DNA of 64,000 bases, taken from NCBI RefSeq assembly GCF_001894785.1, contig NZ_BCWW01000004.1:248001-312000 (forward strand), written 5' to 3'. Origin of the DNA: Rhodococcoides fascians NBRC 12155 = LMG 3623. Its GTDB lineage: Bacteria; Actinomycetota; Actinomycetes; Mycobacteriales; Mycobacteriaceae. The stretch's first letter is position 1. Each line of letters begins with the position of its first letter. Both the position numbers and the translations under genes were made by a program. Positions 22,535 through 31,900 of this stretch are shown here, one piece after another. The notes beneath the pieces were generated by a model that was not told the DNA's origin, made no database searches, and saw nothing but the letters and a program-made list of their open reading frames with translations.

Positions 22535-22557
22535 ACTGTAGTGACGTGCCCCGACTG
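22535..22557 (-). promoter_or_regulatory. -10 box of the biliverdin-reductase-like gene, with partial RecA-NDp match
   Basis: The minus strand reads TACAGT six bases before ATG 22528, the leaderless arrangement. Eight bases further up is AGTCGG, one mismatch from the TGTCRG core of damage promoters. The spacing fits, but the match is weaker than at 1707-1729 and may be chance. Confidence 0.3.
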
Positions 22558-22592
22558 CCACGAGCGGGGCTCGATCGGAGAGACTGTTCGGC

Positions 22593-23351
22593 GTGAGCAG
22601 ACGATCTGAACCCGCCTCGGGAACGTTGTTGTTGCTCGGCGGCCGAAGCGAGATCGGTCTCGAGGTCGCCACTCGGCTGGCACCGGGACGAACGGTCGTA
22701 CTGGCCGCTCGACGCAGTTCCGACCTGGCGACGCAAAGGTCACGTGTGCTGCAGGCAGGCGCGACGACCGTCTATGCGGTCGAGTTCGACGCGAACGCCA
22801 TGGACACCCACGAGGAAATCCTGCGCTCCGTCGTGGAACGGCACGGGCCCATCGGGATCGTGGTGTTGGCGTTCGGGATTCTGGGGGATCAGACGCGCGC
22901 CGAGGACGACGCCGGGCATGCGCTGGAGGTGATCACGACCGACTTCCTGGCCCAGGCTTCCGTCCTCACCCACGCCGCGAAGGTACTGCGGGCGCAGAAG
23001 AGCGGCGATCTGGTGGTCTTCTCGTCCGTCGCGGGTGTCCGGGTCAGGCGGGCCAACTACGTCTACGGCTCGGCCAAAGCGGGTCTGGACGGTTTCGCCA
23101 GCGGACTGAGCGATTCCCTGCACGGCAGCGGCGTTCATCTGTTGCTCGCGCGCCCAGGGTTCGTCATCGGTTCGATGACCGAGGGCATGGACCCGGCACC
23201 GATGTCCAGCACACCCCATCAGGTGGCTGCCGCGGTGGTGGCTGCGCTGCGCAGCCGGAAGTCGACGGTGTGGATCCCCGGCACTCTTCGCCCGGTGTTC
23301 TTCGCGATGCGACTGCTTCCGCAATGGCTGTGGCGCAGGATGCCGCGCTGA
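22593..23351 (+). CDS. Short-chain dehydrogenase/reductase (Rv2073c type)
   Basis: The protein has 252 residues from GTG 22593. The NAD(P)-binding turn reads [15 protein letters not shown], a GGxSxIG variant of TGxxxGIG also seen in DprE2-like enzymes. The active site shows S in VVFSSVAG and YVYGSAK (Tyr...Lys). The C-terminal [18 protein letters not shown] is amphipathic and may bind membrane. Substrate is unknown. GGAGAGA lies about ten bases upstream. Its stop shares one base with the cobL start (TGATG). Confidence 0.87.
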   Translation: MSRRSEPASGTLLLLGGRSEIGLEVATRLAPGRTVVLAARRSSDLATQRSRVLQAGATTVYAVEFDANAMDTHEEILRSVVERHGPIGIVVLAFGILGDQTRAEDDAGHALEVITTDFLAQASVLTHAAKVLRAQKSGDLVVFSSVAGVRVRRANYVYGSAKAGLDGFASGLSDSLHGSGVHLLLARPGFVIGSMTEGMDPAPMSSTPHQVAAAVVAALRSRKSTVWIPGTLRPVFFAMRLLPQWLWRRMPR

Positions 23352-24616
23352 TGGCGGAGCCCAACCATCATCCCATCGCAGTGGTGGGAATCGGCGCGGA
23401 CGGTTGGGACGGACTGTCTGCTGTCGCACGTGTCGTGGTCGAGCAGGCAGATGTCGTCTTCGGGTCGGCGAGGCAGCTCGCCGGCGTGGGGGACAGGTGC
23501 GCCGACGCTCGGGCGTGGCCCAGTCCGTTGCTGCCGAGCCTGCGGCCGATGATCGACTCCTGTGACGGCCGGACCGTGTGTGTGCTGGCCAGTGGCGACC
23601 CGATGTTTCACGGTATCGGTGTGAGCCTGGCTCGCGAATTCGGCGCCGAACGTCTGAGGGTGTATCCCGCACCGTCGTCGGTTTCGCTTGCCTGTGCGCG
23701 TCTGGGCTGGTCGCTCGCGCACACCACGACGGTGTCGCTGGTGAACAGCCCGGTCGAGACCGTCCTCCCGGAACTCGGCCACGGTCGTCGACTTCTCGTA
23801 CTGAGCCGAGGCAGCTCGACACCGAGTGACGTGTGTGCGCTCTTGCGTGACAACGGTTTCGGTGCCAGTACGGTGAGCGTGCTCGAACAACTCGGCGGCC
23901 CGGCCGAACGCGTCACCCGGGGGACGGCGACGGACTCGACGTTCGCCGACGCCGACCCGCTCAACGTTGTCGCGCTCGAATGCGTTCGAGATCGCGGCGC
24001 CACCAGACTCACTCGCGTTCCGGGCCTGCCCGATTCGCAGTACACCGGCGACGGTCAGATGACCAAGCAGGAAGTGCGCGCACTGACGCTGTGCGCGTTG
24101 GCGCCCGGAGCCGGCGAGGTCCTGTGGGACGTCGGCGGAGGCTCGGGGACGATCGCCATCGAATGGATGCGCACCGATCCATCGTGTCGCGCAGTGACAT
24201 TCGAGTCGTCCGGGGATCGTCGACACCAGATCACGACCAACGCACAACGGCTCGGGGTGCCCGGGCTGGCCGTGCTCGGCACTGCGCCCGGGGCTTTCGA
24301 AGAGGTCCCCGGCAGTGCAGGCGTTCCGGACGCGGTGTTCGTCGGCGGCGGGGCGACCGAGCCGGGCATGATCGAGCGGTGCTGGGCGGCCGTGCGTCCC
24401 GGTGGCCGATTGGTCGCCAATTCGGTGACCGCAGAATCGGATTCACTGCTGCTCTCGGCAGCTGCACGATACGGCGGTAGGCTGCGCCGGTTCCAGATCT
24501 ACCGGGGTGAGCCGTTGGGGTCCTTCACCACCTGGCGACCACAACTGCCGGTCACCCAGTGGTGCGTGACGAAACCCTGGGGTGCGCCCGACGGGGCGGA
24601 TGCGGACGAGCAGTGA
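23351..24616 (+). CDS. cobL: Precorrin-6Y C5,15-methyltransferase (decarboxylating) CobL
   Basis: The protein has 421 residues with two fused methyltransferase domains. The N-terminal CbiE-like domain starts IAVVGIGADGWDGLS and contains VCVLASGDPMFHGIG. The C-terminal CbiT-like domain, from about residue 230, has TKQEVRALTL and the SAM motif LWDVGGGSGTIAIEW. CobL methylates C5 and C15 and removes the acetate carboxyl in aerobic cobalamin synthesis. It overlaps the SDR gene by one base and cobK by four, so all three are co-transcribed. In M. tuberculosis cobM lies between cobL and cobK; it is not here. Confidence 0.95.
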   Translation: MAEPNHHPIAVVGIGADGWDGLSAVARVVVEQADVVFGSARQLAGVGDRCADARAWPSPLLPSLRPMIDSCDGRTVCVLASGDPMFHGIGVSLAREFGAERLRVYPAPSSVSLACARLGWSLAHTTTVSLVNSPVETVLPELGHGRRLLVLSRGSSTPSDVCALLRDNGFGASTVSVLEQLGGPAERVTRGTATDSTFADADPLNVVALECVRDRGATRLTRVPGLPDSQYTGDGQMTKQEVRALTLCALAPGAGEVLWDVGGGSGTIAIEWMRTDPSCRAVTFESSGDRRHQITTNAQRLGVPGLAVLGTAPGAFEEVPGSAGVPDAVFVGGGATEPGMIERCWAAVRPGGRLVANSVTAESDSLLLSAAARYGGRLRRFQIYRGEPLGSFTTWRPQLPVTQWCVTKPWGAPDGADADEQ

Positions 24617-25359
24617 AGGTCCTACTCCTGGGCGGCACGTCCGAATCCAGGCAACTCGCCGCCGCCGTGGCGGGCGTGCCCGGGATCGAGTTGATCACCT
24701 CGCTGGCCGGGCGCGTCGCCGAGCCGGCGCCGGTGTCGGGCCATACCAGGATCGGCGGTTTCGGCGGTGCCGACGCATTGGCACGGTGGATTCGAGACAA
24801 CGCCGTCGATGCACTGGTCGACGCGACGCACCCGTTTGCCGCCACCATCACCGCGCATGCCGACTACGCTGCTCGGACAACCGGTGTCGCTCATCTCGTG
24901 CTGACCCGGCCACCGTGGATCGCGTCGGCGGACGACCAGTGGACCACCGTGGCATCCCTACCCGAGGCGGCCGCATCGATAGAACCGGGTAGTCGGGTGT
25001 TCCTCACCATCGGCAGGCAAGGCGTTCACCATTTCGCCGGAGTCGCCGATGCGTGGTTCCTGATTCGTTCGATAGATCCACCGACCGGTGCCGTTCCCCC
25101 TCGCGCCACCCTCGAGCTCGGCCGCGGGCCGTTCGACCTCGCGCACGAGTCGGCAATGCTCGCCGACAACCGAATAGACCTGCTGATCACCAAGAACAGC
25201 GGCGGCACGATGACCCGCGCCAAGCTCGACGCGGCGCGATCGGCCTCGATTCCCGTTCTGATGATCTCGCGACCCACCGTCGACATCTCGGCATTGACGG
25301 TCGACGAGGTCGATGCCGCCGCTCGGTGGTTGATCGAACGCCTACGCGTCACTCCCTGA
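24613..25359 (+). CDS. cobK: Precorrin-6A reductase CobK
   Basis: The protein has 248 residues from GTG 24613 (GTGA overlap with cobL). KVLLLGGTSESRQLAAA is the NADPH-binding start, and VDATHPFAATITAHA, FLTIGRQGVHHF and LLITKNSGGTMTRAKLDAA are signature segments. CobK reduces precorrin-6A to 6B (dihydro form) between the CobF and CobL steps. The last 18 bases overlap the end of the opposing cobIJ gene. Confidence 0.95.
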   Translation: MKVLLLGGTSESRQLAAAVAGVPGIELITSLAGRVAEPAPVSGHTRIGGFGGADALARWIRDNAVDALVDATHPFAATITAHADYAARTTGVAHLVLTRPPWIASADDQWTTVASLPEAAASIEPGSRVFLTIGRQGVHHFAGVADAWFLIRSIDPPTGAVPPRATLELGRGPFDLAHESAMLADNRIDLLITKNSGGTMTRAKLDAARSASIPVLMISRPTVDISALTVDEVDAAARWLIERLRVTP

Positions 25360-26835
25360 CGGGTAGCGCCGCGACGTGAACACTTTCGGACCGCTTCCGG
25401 TCTCCACCACCATCGTCATCGAGGAGCCGATGATGAGCAGGCACCGCATGTCGATCGACTCGGGATCGAGTTCGCCGAGGGTCACGGTGCGCACCGATTC
25501 CTGCGCACTGCCTACCGCCCGCCCGATCACCACCGGCGTCTCCGATGAACGATGTTCGAGCAGAACATCTTTCATGGCCGCGACCTGCCAGGTGCGGGTC
25601 TTCGACGCCGGGTTGTAGATCGCGATCGCCATGTCGGCTTCGGCCACTGCCGAGAGTCGTCGGGCCACCACGTCCCAGGGCTTGAGTCGATCGGAGAGGG
25701 AGATGACGGCGTAGTCGTGTCCGAGCGGCGCGCCGACGCGGCTGGCAACAGCATTGGCTGCCGTCATTCCCGGGACCACGCGTACCGGTACCGAACTCCA
25801 CTGCTGTTCTGCTGCAACCTCGATGACCGCTGTCGCCATCGCGAACACGCCCGGATCACCCGAGGACACCACAGCGACGCGGCGACCCTGTTTGGCGAGG
25901 TCGAGGGCGAATGCCGCGCGCTCGGATTCGACCTTGTTGTCGCTTGCATGCCGAATCTGGCCGGGTCGCTGAGGAACTCGATCGATGTAAGTGATGTATC
26001 CGACCAGATCGGTCGCCGCCGCGAGTTCGGCTCGCACTTCGTCCGTCGTCCACACGTCGTCGCCCGGACCGAGACCGACGACGACCACTTCGCCGGTGCT
26101 GGTGGGCATGTCGGTTCGATTCGACGGACTCGGCACGACGATCATCGAGAAGTACGGCACGTTGTCCGCGTCGGCTGCATCGAGGACGCGTTGCTCGGCT
26201 GTACTGGCCCGCTCGACGTACCGCGCTTCGTCGAGCCTGCCGGATCGTTCCAATGCATCGAGCACGGTCGGATAGGTTCGACCGAGTTTCATGATGACCG
26301 CGGCGTCGGTGCCGCGGAGTCGGCGAGTGAGTTCGTTCACCGGCAAGGTGCCGGGGAGGACGGTGAAAACCTCGTCGCGCTCCACCAATGGAGTCGCCAG
26401 GGCGGCCGATGCAGCACTCACCGAGGTCACGCCGGGAACCACCTCGACCTCGAACCGGTGTGCCAGGCGTTTGTGCATGTGCATGTACGAGCTGTAGAAC
26501 AGTGGATCGCCCTCGGCCAGAAGCACAACCGATCGGCCGGCGTCGAGATGAGCGGCGAGCCGTGCGGCAGCGGACTCGTAGAACTCGTCGATGGCCCCCT
26601 GATACCCACCGGGATGAGCCGTCGCCTCGGTGGTCACCGGATACACCAGGTGTTCCTCGATCTGCCCGTCGCGCATGTAACCGGCCGCGAGGGCGCGCGA
26701 GATGCTGCGACCGTGCCGAGCACTGTGGAACGCGACGACATCGGCCTCGCCGATCACGCGAGCGGCCTTGACGGTCAACAACTCCGGGTCGCCCGGGCCG
26801 ACGCCCACTCCCCACAACTTTCCGCTGGAGCTCAT
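25342..26835 (-). CDS. cobIJ: Fused precorrin-2 C20- and precorrin-3B C17-methyltransferase CobIJ
   Basis: The protein has 497 residues with two class III methyltransferase domains. CobI is about 1-235, with [20 protein letters not shown] and [16 protein letters not shown]. CobJ is about 243-490, with [32 protein letters not shown] and [10 protein letters not shown]. The GDP motifs hold SAM. The same fusion is known in mycobacteria (called CobI there). The start overlaps the cobH stop in ATGA, so cobH-cobIJ is one unit. Confidence 0.95.
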   Translation of the reverse strand: MSSSGKLWGVGVGPGDPELLTVKAARVIGEADVVAFHSARHGRSISRALAAGYMRDGQIEEHLVYPVTTEATAHPGGYQGAIDEFYESAAARLAAHLDAGRSVVLLAEGDPLFYSSYMHMHKRLAHRFEVEVVPGVTSVSAASAALATPLVERDEVFTVLPGTLPVNELTRRLRGTDAAVIMKLGRTYPTVLDALERSGRLDEARYVERASTAEQRVLDAADADNVPYFSMIVVPSPSNRTDMPTSTGEVVVVGLGPGDDVWTTDEVRAELAAATDLVGYITYIDRVPQRPGQIRHASDNKVESERAAFALDLAKQGRRVAVVSSGDPGVFAMATAVIEVAAEQQWSSVPVRVVPGMTAANAVASRVGAPLGHDYAVISLSDRLKPWDVVARRLSAVAEADMAIAIYNPASKTRTWQVAAMKDVLLEHRSSETPVVIGRAVGSAQESVRTVTLGELDPESIDMRCLLIIGSSMTMVVETGSGPKVFTSRRYPSGSDA

Positions 26836-27458
26836 TCTTGTTCGCTCGCAATGGCATTGACCGCGGCGACGGTGATGGGGCTGCCACCGCGTCTGCCCCG
26901 GACGACCAGATATTCCACGCCGAGGTCGGCGGCTATCAGGTCTTCCTTCGACTCCGCAGCGCCGATGAATCCGACCGGGCCGCCGACGATGGCTGCGGGC
27001 TTCGGAGCTCCGGCCGCGAGCATTTCCATGAGGTGGAACAGGGCGGTCGGCGCGTTTCCGATCGCGACGACGGCACCGCCCAGCTTGTCACCCCACAACT
27101 CCAGCGCGGCAGCGGTTCTCGTGGTGCCCATACTCCGAGCCAAATCCGGCACCCGAGGATCGGACAGGGTGCACAGCACCTCGTTGTCGGCCGGCAGACG
27201 GCGACGAGTGATACCGGCGGCAACCATATTGGCGTCGCACAACACGGGTGCCCCTGCGCGCAGGGCAGTTCGGGCGGACTCCACCACGTCGGGCGTGAAG
27301 CCGATCGTCTCGGTCAGGTCGATCTCACCGACAGCGTGAATCATGCGCACGACGACCTGGGCGACGTCCGGGGTGAACCGAGACAGATCCGCTTCGGCGC
27401 GGATGGTTGCGAAAGACTGGCGGTAGATCTCCGCGCCGTCACGGATGTAGTCGTGCAT
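26832..27458 (-). CDS. cobH: Precorrin-8X methylmutase CobH
   Basis: The protein has 208 residues from ATG 27458. [11 protein letters not shown] holds the catalytic histidine that protonates the substrate, and [19 protein letters not shown] and [15 protein letters not shown] are conserved. CobH moves the C11 methyl to C12, giving hydrogenobyrinic acid. The start fits TATCGT at 27466-27471, seven bases upstream; GTG 27467 overlaps that box. Homologues also start at MxDYxRD. Confidence 0.95.
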   Translation of the reverse strand: MHDYIRDGAEIYRQSFATIRAEADLSRFTPDVAQVVVRMIHAVGEIDLTETIGFTPDVVESARTALRAGAPVLCDANMVAAGITRRRLPADNEVLCTLSDPRVPDLARSMGTTRTAAALELWGDKLGGAVVAIGNAPTALFHLMEMLAAGAPKPAAIVGGPVGFIGAAESKEDLIAADLGVEYLVVRGRRGGSPITVAAVNAIASEQE

Positions 27459-27465
27459 GCGTGTC

Positions 27466-27471
27466 ACGATA
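27466..27471 (-). promoter_or_regulatory. -10 box of cobH-cobIJ, leaderless arrangement
   Basis: The minus strand reads TATCGT, then seven bases to ATG 27458, without a ribosome site. Confidence 0.45.
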
Positions 27472-27512
27472 GGGGAGAGGGACCCCTCAGCCGGAAGCCG
27501 GTCTCCAGGTGC

Positions 27513-28643
27513 TCAGGACACCTGGTAGCCGATTCCCGTCGCAATGACGTCGGTCACCTCGCCTTTGGGTCGGCCGCATCGACGCTCGCAACCGGACCAA
27601 TGCTGCCGCTCGTCCCGTGGCGTCATCCGCGCATCGACCGCGGCCGCTAGGTCGGCTCGGACGTCGGCGAGGGACTTCTCGCAACCGGGCGATCCGGTGC
27701 AGGCACTGACTCGGATCCACGGTGACGCGGCGTCGAAGATCAGGCCCATGGGTGCGAGAACTCGAACGACCTGTTCGGCCGGTTCCTCGTCCAGATCACC
27801 CACGATCAGCGATCGCCACGGCGTCACGATCAGCGGACGATCGACGGCAGCGAGGAATTCGGCCAACCGCGCGCCGAGGACGCCGTTGGCCAGACCTGCG
27901 CCGAGCGCAACGTGGCCATCGTCCTGATCGAGCCAGCCGATCGGTGGCACCTCGACCGGCGCAGGCATGGCCAGTACCGGTCCGGCCTGCAACCCGAGCA
28001 CGTCGACGATGCGCGCGGCACCGCCGTCCAGTTCCGCCAGTCGCCATTCCTTGTGGCGCAACCGGACGAAGGCATCCGCGCAGTCGAGCAGAGTCGAGAC
28101 CACGTGCTCGCGGTCGACGCGTACACCGCTGTCGCGTCCTGCCAACAGCACTGCGAACGACCCGTCGGCCTGGGCGTACACCCCGAAGTCGGGTTCGAGT
28201 CCGCACAGATCCCCACGGCCGTCGTCCAGGGCGAACAATGTCCGGCCTGGCAGTCCGGCGAGCTCGGGGCGAGCGCACACGGCAGCGTCGAGCTCGCCGA
28301 CGAGACTGCGGACGTCGTTGAGTCCGCCGACCCGGCCCGACAGCGGCGAGGCGAGAATGTTGCGCACGCGCTCGTGCGTCGGAGACGGCAGCAACCCGGC
28401 GGCGGCCAACCTGTTCGCGAGCTCGTCCGGGTCCGAGACCGCACGAACCTGAATGTTGCCCCTCGACGTGAGTTCGAGCGAGCCGTCGCCGAGCTCGGCC
28501 GCGGCCTCGGCCAGGACCTGCATCTGCTCCGGCAGCACGAGGCCGCCCGGGAGCCGGATTCTGGCCAACGGACCGTCCGCCGCGCGGTGCGTCGACAGAG
28601 CTCCGGGGCAGCCGTCGGGCACGGACCTACTGGGCGAACTCAT
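27513..28643 (-). CDS. cobG: Precorrin-3B synthase CobG
   Basis: The protein has 376 residues from ATG 28643. It belongs to the nitrite/sulfite-reductase-like family: ELTSRGNIQVRAV at the N-terminal half and ACTGSPGCEKSL plus SGCERRCGRPKGE at the C-terminus supply the 4Fe-4S cysteines. CobG uses oxygen to make precorrin-3B and is specific to the aerobic pathway. The start is supported by TAGCCT at 28651-28656. A longer frame continues upstream through the riboswitch region but has no support. Confidence 0.93.
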   Translation of the reverse strand: MSSPSRSVPDGCPGALSTHRAADGPLARIRLPGGLVLPEQMQVLAEAAAELGDGSLELTSRGNIQVRAVSDPDELANRLAAAGLLPSPTHERVRNILASPLSGRVGGLNDVRSLVGELDAAVCARPELAGLPGRTLFALDDGRGDLCGLEPDFGVYAQADGSFAVLLAGRDSGVRVDREHVVSTLLDCADAFVRLRHKEWRLAELDGGAARIVDVLGLQAGPVLAMPAPVEVPPIGWLDQDDGHVALGAGLANGVLGARLAEFLAAVDRPLIVTPWRSLIVGDLDEEPAEQVVRVLAPMGLIFDAASPWIRVSACTGSPGCEKSLADVRADLAAAVDARMTPRDERQHWSGCERRCGRPKGEVTDVIATGIGYQVS

Positions 28644-28650
28644 GTTCACC

Positions 28651-28656
28651 AGGCTA
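28651..28656 (-). promoter_or_regulatory. -10 box of cobG, leaderless arrangement
   Basis: The minus strand reads TAGCCT seven bases before ATG 28643. cobG therefore appears to be transcribed without passing through the cobalamin aptamer. Confidence 0.45.
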
Positions 28657-28694
28657 CAAGTGCGACGGGTGGCCCGATCTCGTCCCGGCACCGG

Positions 28695-28700
28695 TAGCAT
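28695..28700 (+). promoter_or_regulatory. -10 candidate for the riboswitch-cobN transcript
   Basis: TAGCAT lies about seven bases before the likely 5' end of the aptamer at 28706. Confidence 0.35.
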
Positions 28701-28705
28701 TCGAT

Positions 28706-28880
28706 GTTCACGGCTCCGGCCGAGAGGAAACCGGTGAAATCCCGGTACGGTCGCGCCACCGTGACCGCCCTGTAGTTCGTCGAGAACAGCTCGTCGGGAA
28801 TGGTTCTCGGGACCTGTTCTCGAGGATCGTGCCTTCGGGACGGGGCGGAAGTCGGACCCTCTCACCGACGAGCTAGGACG
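28706..28880 (+). promoter_or_regulatory. Cobalamin riboswitch upstream of cobN
   Basis: GAGGAAACCGGTGAAATCCC and the following CGGTCGCGCCACCGTGA match the conserved aptamer core (GGTGAAAxTCC, GCxGxCxCGCxACxGTGA). GGAAGTCGGACCCTC at about 28847-28861 matches the 3' B12 box. Downstream, GGGG/CCCC hairpin arms at 28894-28897 and 28905-28908 lie directly before the ribosome site GAGGAGGG at 28909-28916. The CCCTC of the B12-box region could pair with GAGGG in the ribosome site, suggesting translational control; this pairing is inferred. Confidence 0.85.
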
Positions 28881-28924
28881 ATTCACCGATCCAGGGGCGC
28901 GAAACCCCGAGGAGGGCGTTACCC

Positions 28925-31900
28925 GTGTTTCTGTTGCTGTCCACATCGGACACCGATCTGCTCAGTGCCCGCGCCAGTGGGGCCGATTTCACGTGGGGCA
29001 ACCCGTCCCGCCTGCTGGCGGAAGACATCCCGTCGATGGCCGAATCGGCCGAGCTGATCATCGTCCGCATTCTCGGATCGCGTCGCTCGTGGGAGTCGGG
29101 AATCGAGGCCGTCCTGGCCACCGGTTTGCCCGTGGTCGTGCTGGGCGGCGAACAGGCCCCGGATGCGGATCTGATGGAGATCTCCACGGTGCCCGCCAAC
29201 GTCGCCGCCCAAGCGCACAACTATCTGGCCGAGGGCGGCTCGGGCAATCTGCGGCAGTTGTACAACTTCCTGTCCGACACAGTGCTGCTCACCGGTCACG
29301 GTTTCGACGCACCTCGACACCTGCCGACGTGGGGCCACCTCGAGCGGAACTCCGCCCAGCACTCGGACGGCCCGACCGTGGCGATTCTGTACTACCGCGC
29401 TCAGCATCTCGCCGGAAATACCACCTACATCGATGCCCTCGCCGCCGCAGTCGAGAACGCCGGGGCGAACGCACTGCCGATCTACTGTGCGTCACTGCGT
29501 ACGGCGGAAGCCGACCTGCTGGAGACGCTGAAGTCGGCGGATGCCTTGATCGTGACCGTGCTGGCTGCGGGCGGCACCAAACCCGCCGGTGCTTCGGCCG
29601 GCGGCGACGACGAAGCCTGGGATGTCGCCGAGCTCGCCGCCCTCGACGTTCCGATCCTGCAGGGTCTGTGCCTGACGAGTTCCCGCGCGACGTGGTCCGA
29701 GAACGACGACGGACTCTCGCCCCTCGACGTGGCCACGCAGGTCGCGGTCCCGGAATTCGACGGCCGACTCATCACGGTTCCGTTCTCGTTCAAGGAGATC
29801 GACGACGACGGCCTGACCACGTACATTCCGGACCACGAGCGAGCAGCACGCGTCGCCGGCATCGCCGTCCGCCATGCGCGGCTCCGACACATCCCGGCCG
29901 CCGACCGCCGAATCGCCCTGATGTTCTCGGCGTATCCCACCAAACATGCCCGCATCGGCAATGCCGTCGGCCTCGACACTCCCGCCAGCGCGATCGCGTT
30001 GATGTCGGACATGCGTGAGGCCGGTTACGACCTCGGACCGCTCGAGGGCCCGGATTCGGTGCCCGGTCTGGCGGCCCGAGACGGCGACGCACTGATCCAC
30101 GCCTTGATCGCCCGTGGCGGTCAGGACCCCAACTGGCTCACCGACGCCCAGCTCGAGGGCAATCCCATTCGCATTTCGGCGGCCCGGTACCGCACCTGGT
30201 TCGAGCAGCTTCCCGACGACCTTCGCGAGGGTGTGATCGAACATTGGGGACCGGCACCGGGTGATCTCTACGTCGATCGTTCCGCTGATCCCGACGGTGA
30301 GATCGTCATCGCAGCAATGCAATTCGGCAATGTGGTCATCATGGTTCAGCCGCCGCGCGGATTCGGTGAGAAGCCCGTTGCGATCTATCACGACCCGGAT
30401 CTGCCGCCGAGCCATCACTATTTGGCCGCCTACCGGTGGATCTCTGCAGCCCGCGAGGACGGCGGCTTCGGGGCCGACGCGATGGTTCATCTCGGTAAGC
30501 ACGGAAACCTGGAATGGCTCCCCGGCAAGACCCTCGGCATGTCCGCCTCCTGCGGCACCGACGCAGCGCTGGGCGACTTGCCGCTGATCTATCCCTTCCT
30601 GGTCAACGATCCGGGGGAGGGCACACAGGCCAAGCGGCGAGCCCACGCCACTCTCGTCGATCACCTCATCCCGCCGATGGCGAGAGCGGAGAGCTACGGA
30701 GACATCTCTCGGCTCGAACAGCTGCTGGACGAACACGCGAACATCTCGGCTCTCGATCCGGCCAAGCTGCCGGCCATTCGCCAGCAGATCTGGACGCTGA
30801 TGACCGCGGCACAGATGCACAAGGACCTCGGACTCGACGAGCGTCCCGACGAGGAAGTGTTCGACGACATGCTGCTGCACGTCGACGGATGGCTGTGCGA
30901 GATCAAGGACGTGCAGATCCGCGACGGGCTGCACATCCTGGGCCAGGAGCCCGTAGGCGATGCCGAGGTCGAGTTGGTGCTGGCGATGCTGCGCGCTCGG
31001 CAGATGTGGGGCGGCGAGCAGACGGTGCCCGGTCTACGCGAAGCTCTCGGGCTCAGCGAGGACGGCGACGAGGAACGCACGCGCGTCGACAGCATCGAGG
31101 CCGTCGCGCACGGATTGGTCGCGGCAATGCAAGCGACGCAGTGGAATCCGGCCGAGGCCGAGCGGGTTGCGGGCGAACACGGTGACGTGGTCGCAGAGAT
31201 TATGAGGTTCGCCGCCGCCGAGGTGGTACCGCGTCTACGCGGAACTTCCCGCGAGATCGAGCAGGTGTTGCACGCTCTCGACGGCGGGTTCATCGCGGCG
31301 GGTCCGAGCGGTTCACCGCTGCGCGGCCTGATCAACGTGCTTCCTACCGGCCGCAATTTCTACTCGGTCGACCCGAAGGCCGTGCCGTCGAAACTGGCGT
31401 GGGAGACCGGTCAGGCGATGGCAGAATCCCTGCTCGCTCGCTACCGCCAGGATCACGGCGAGTGGCCGAAGTCGGTCGGTCTCTCGGTGTGGGGCACCTC
31501 GGCCATGCGGACTTCGGGCGACGACATCGCCGAGGTGTTCGCTCTGCTCGGAGTCTCCCCGGTGTGGGACGAGGCCTCGCGCCGGGTGACGCGCCTCGAG
31601 GTGATCGACCTCGACGAGCTCGACCGCCCTCGCATCGATGTGACGGTACGGATCAGTGGATTCTTCCGTGACGCGTTCCCGCACGTGCTCGCCCTTCTCG
31701 ACGACGCGGTTCGGATGGTGGCTGCGTTGGACGAGCCTGCGGATCGGAACTACGTCCGTGCACACGCGCAGGCCGATCTGGCCGAACACGGTGACGAACG
31801 ACGTTCTACGACACGCATTTTCGGTTCGAAGCCAGGAACGTACGGTGCCGGGTTGCTTCAGCTGATCGACAGCAAGACGTGGCGCAGCGACGACGACCTC

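Noticed and set aside
22529..22672. Extended start for the F420 biliverdin-reductase-like protein
   Set aside because: It would overlap the divergent SDR gene, and the short form gives the usual family length.
28644..28946. Long N-terminal extension of CobG
   Set aside because: It would read through the riboswitch on the opposite strand; homologues begin near ATG 28643, and a -10 box lies just upstream of it.
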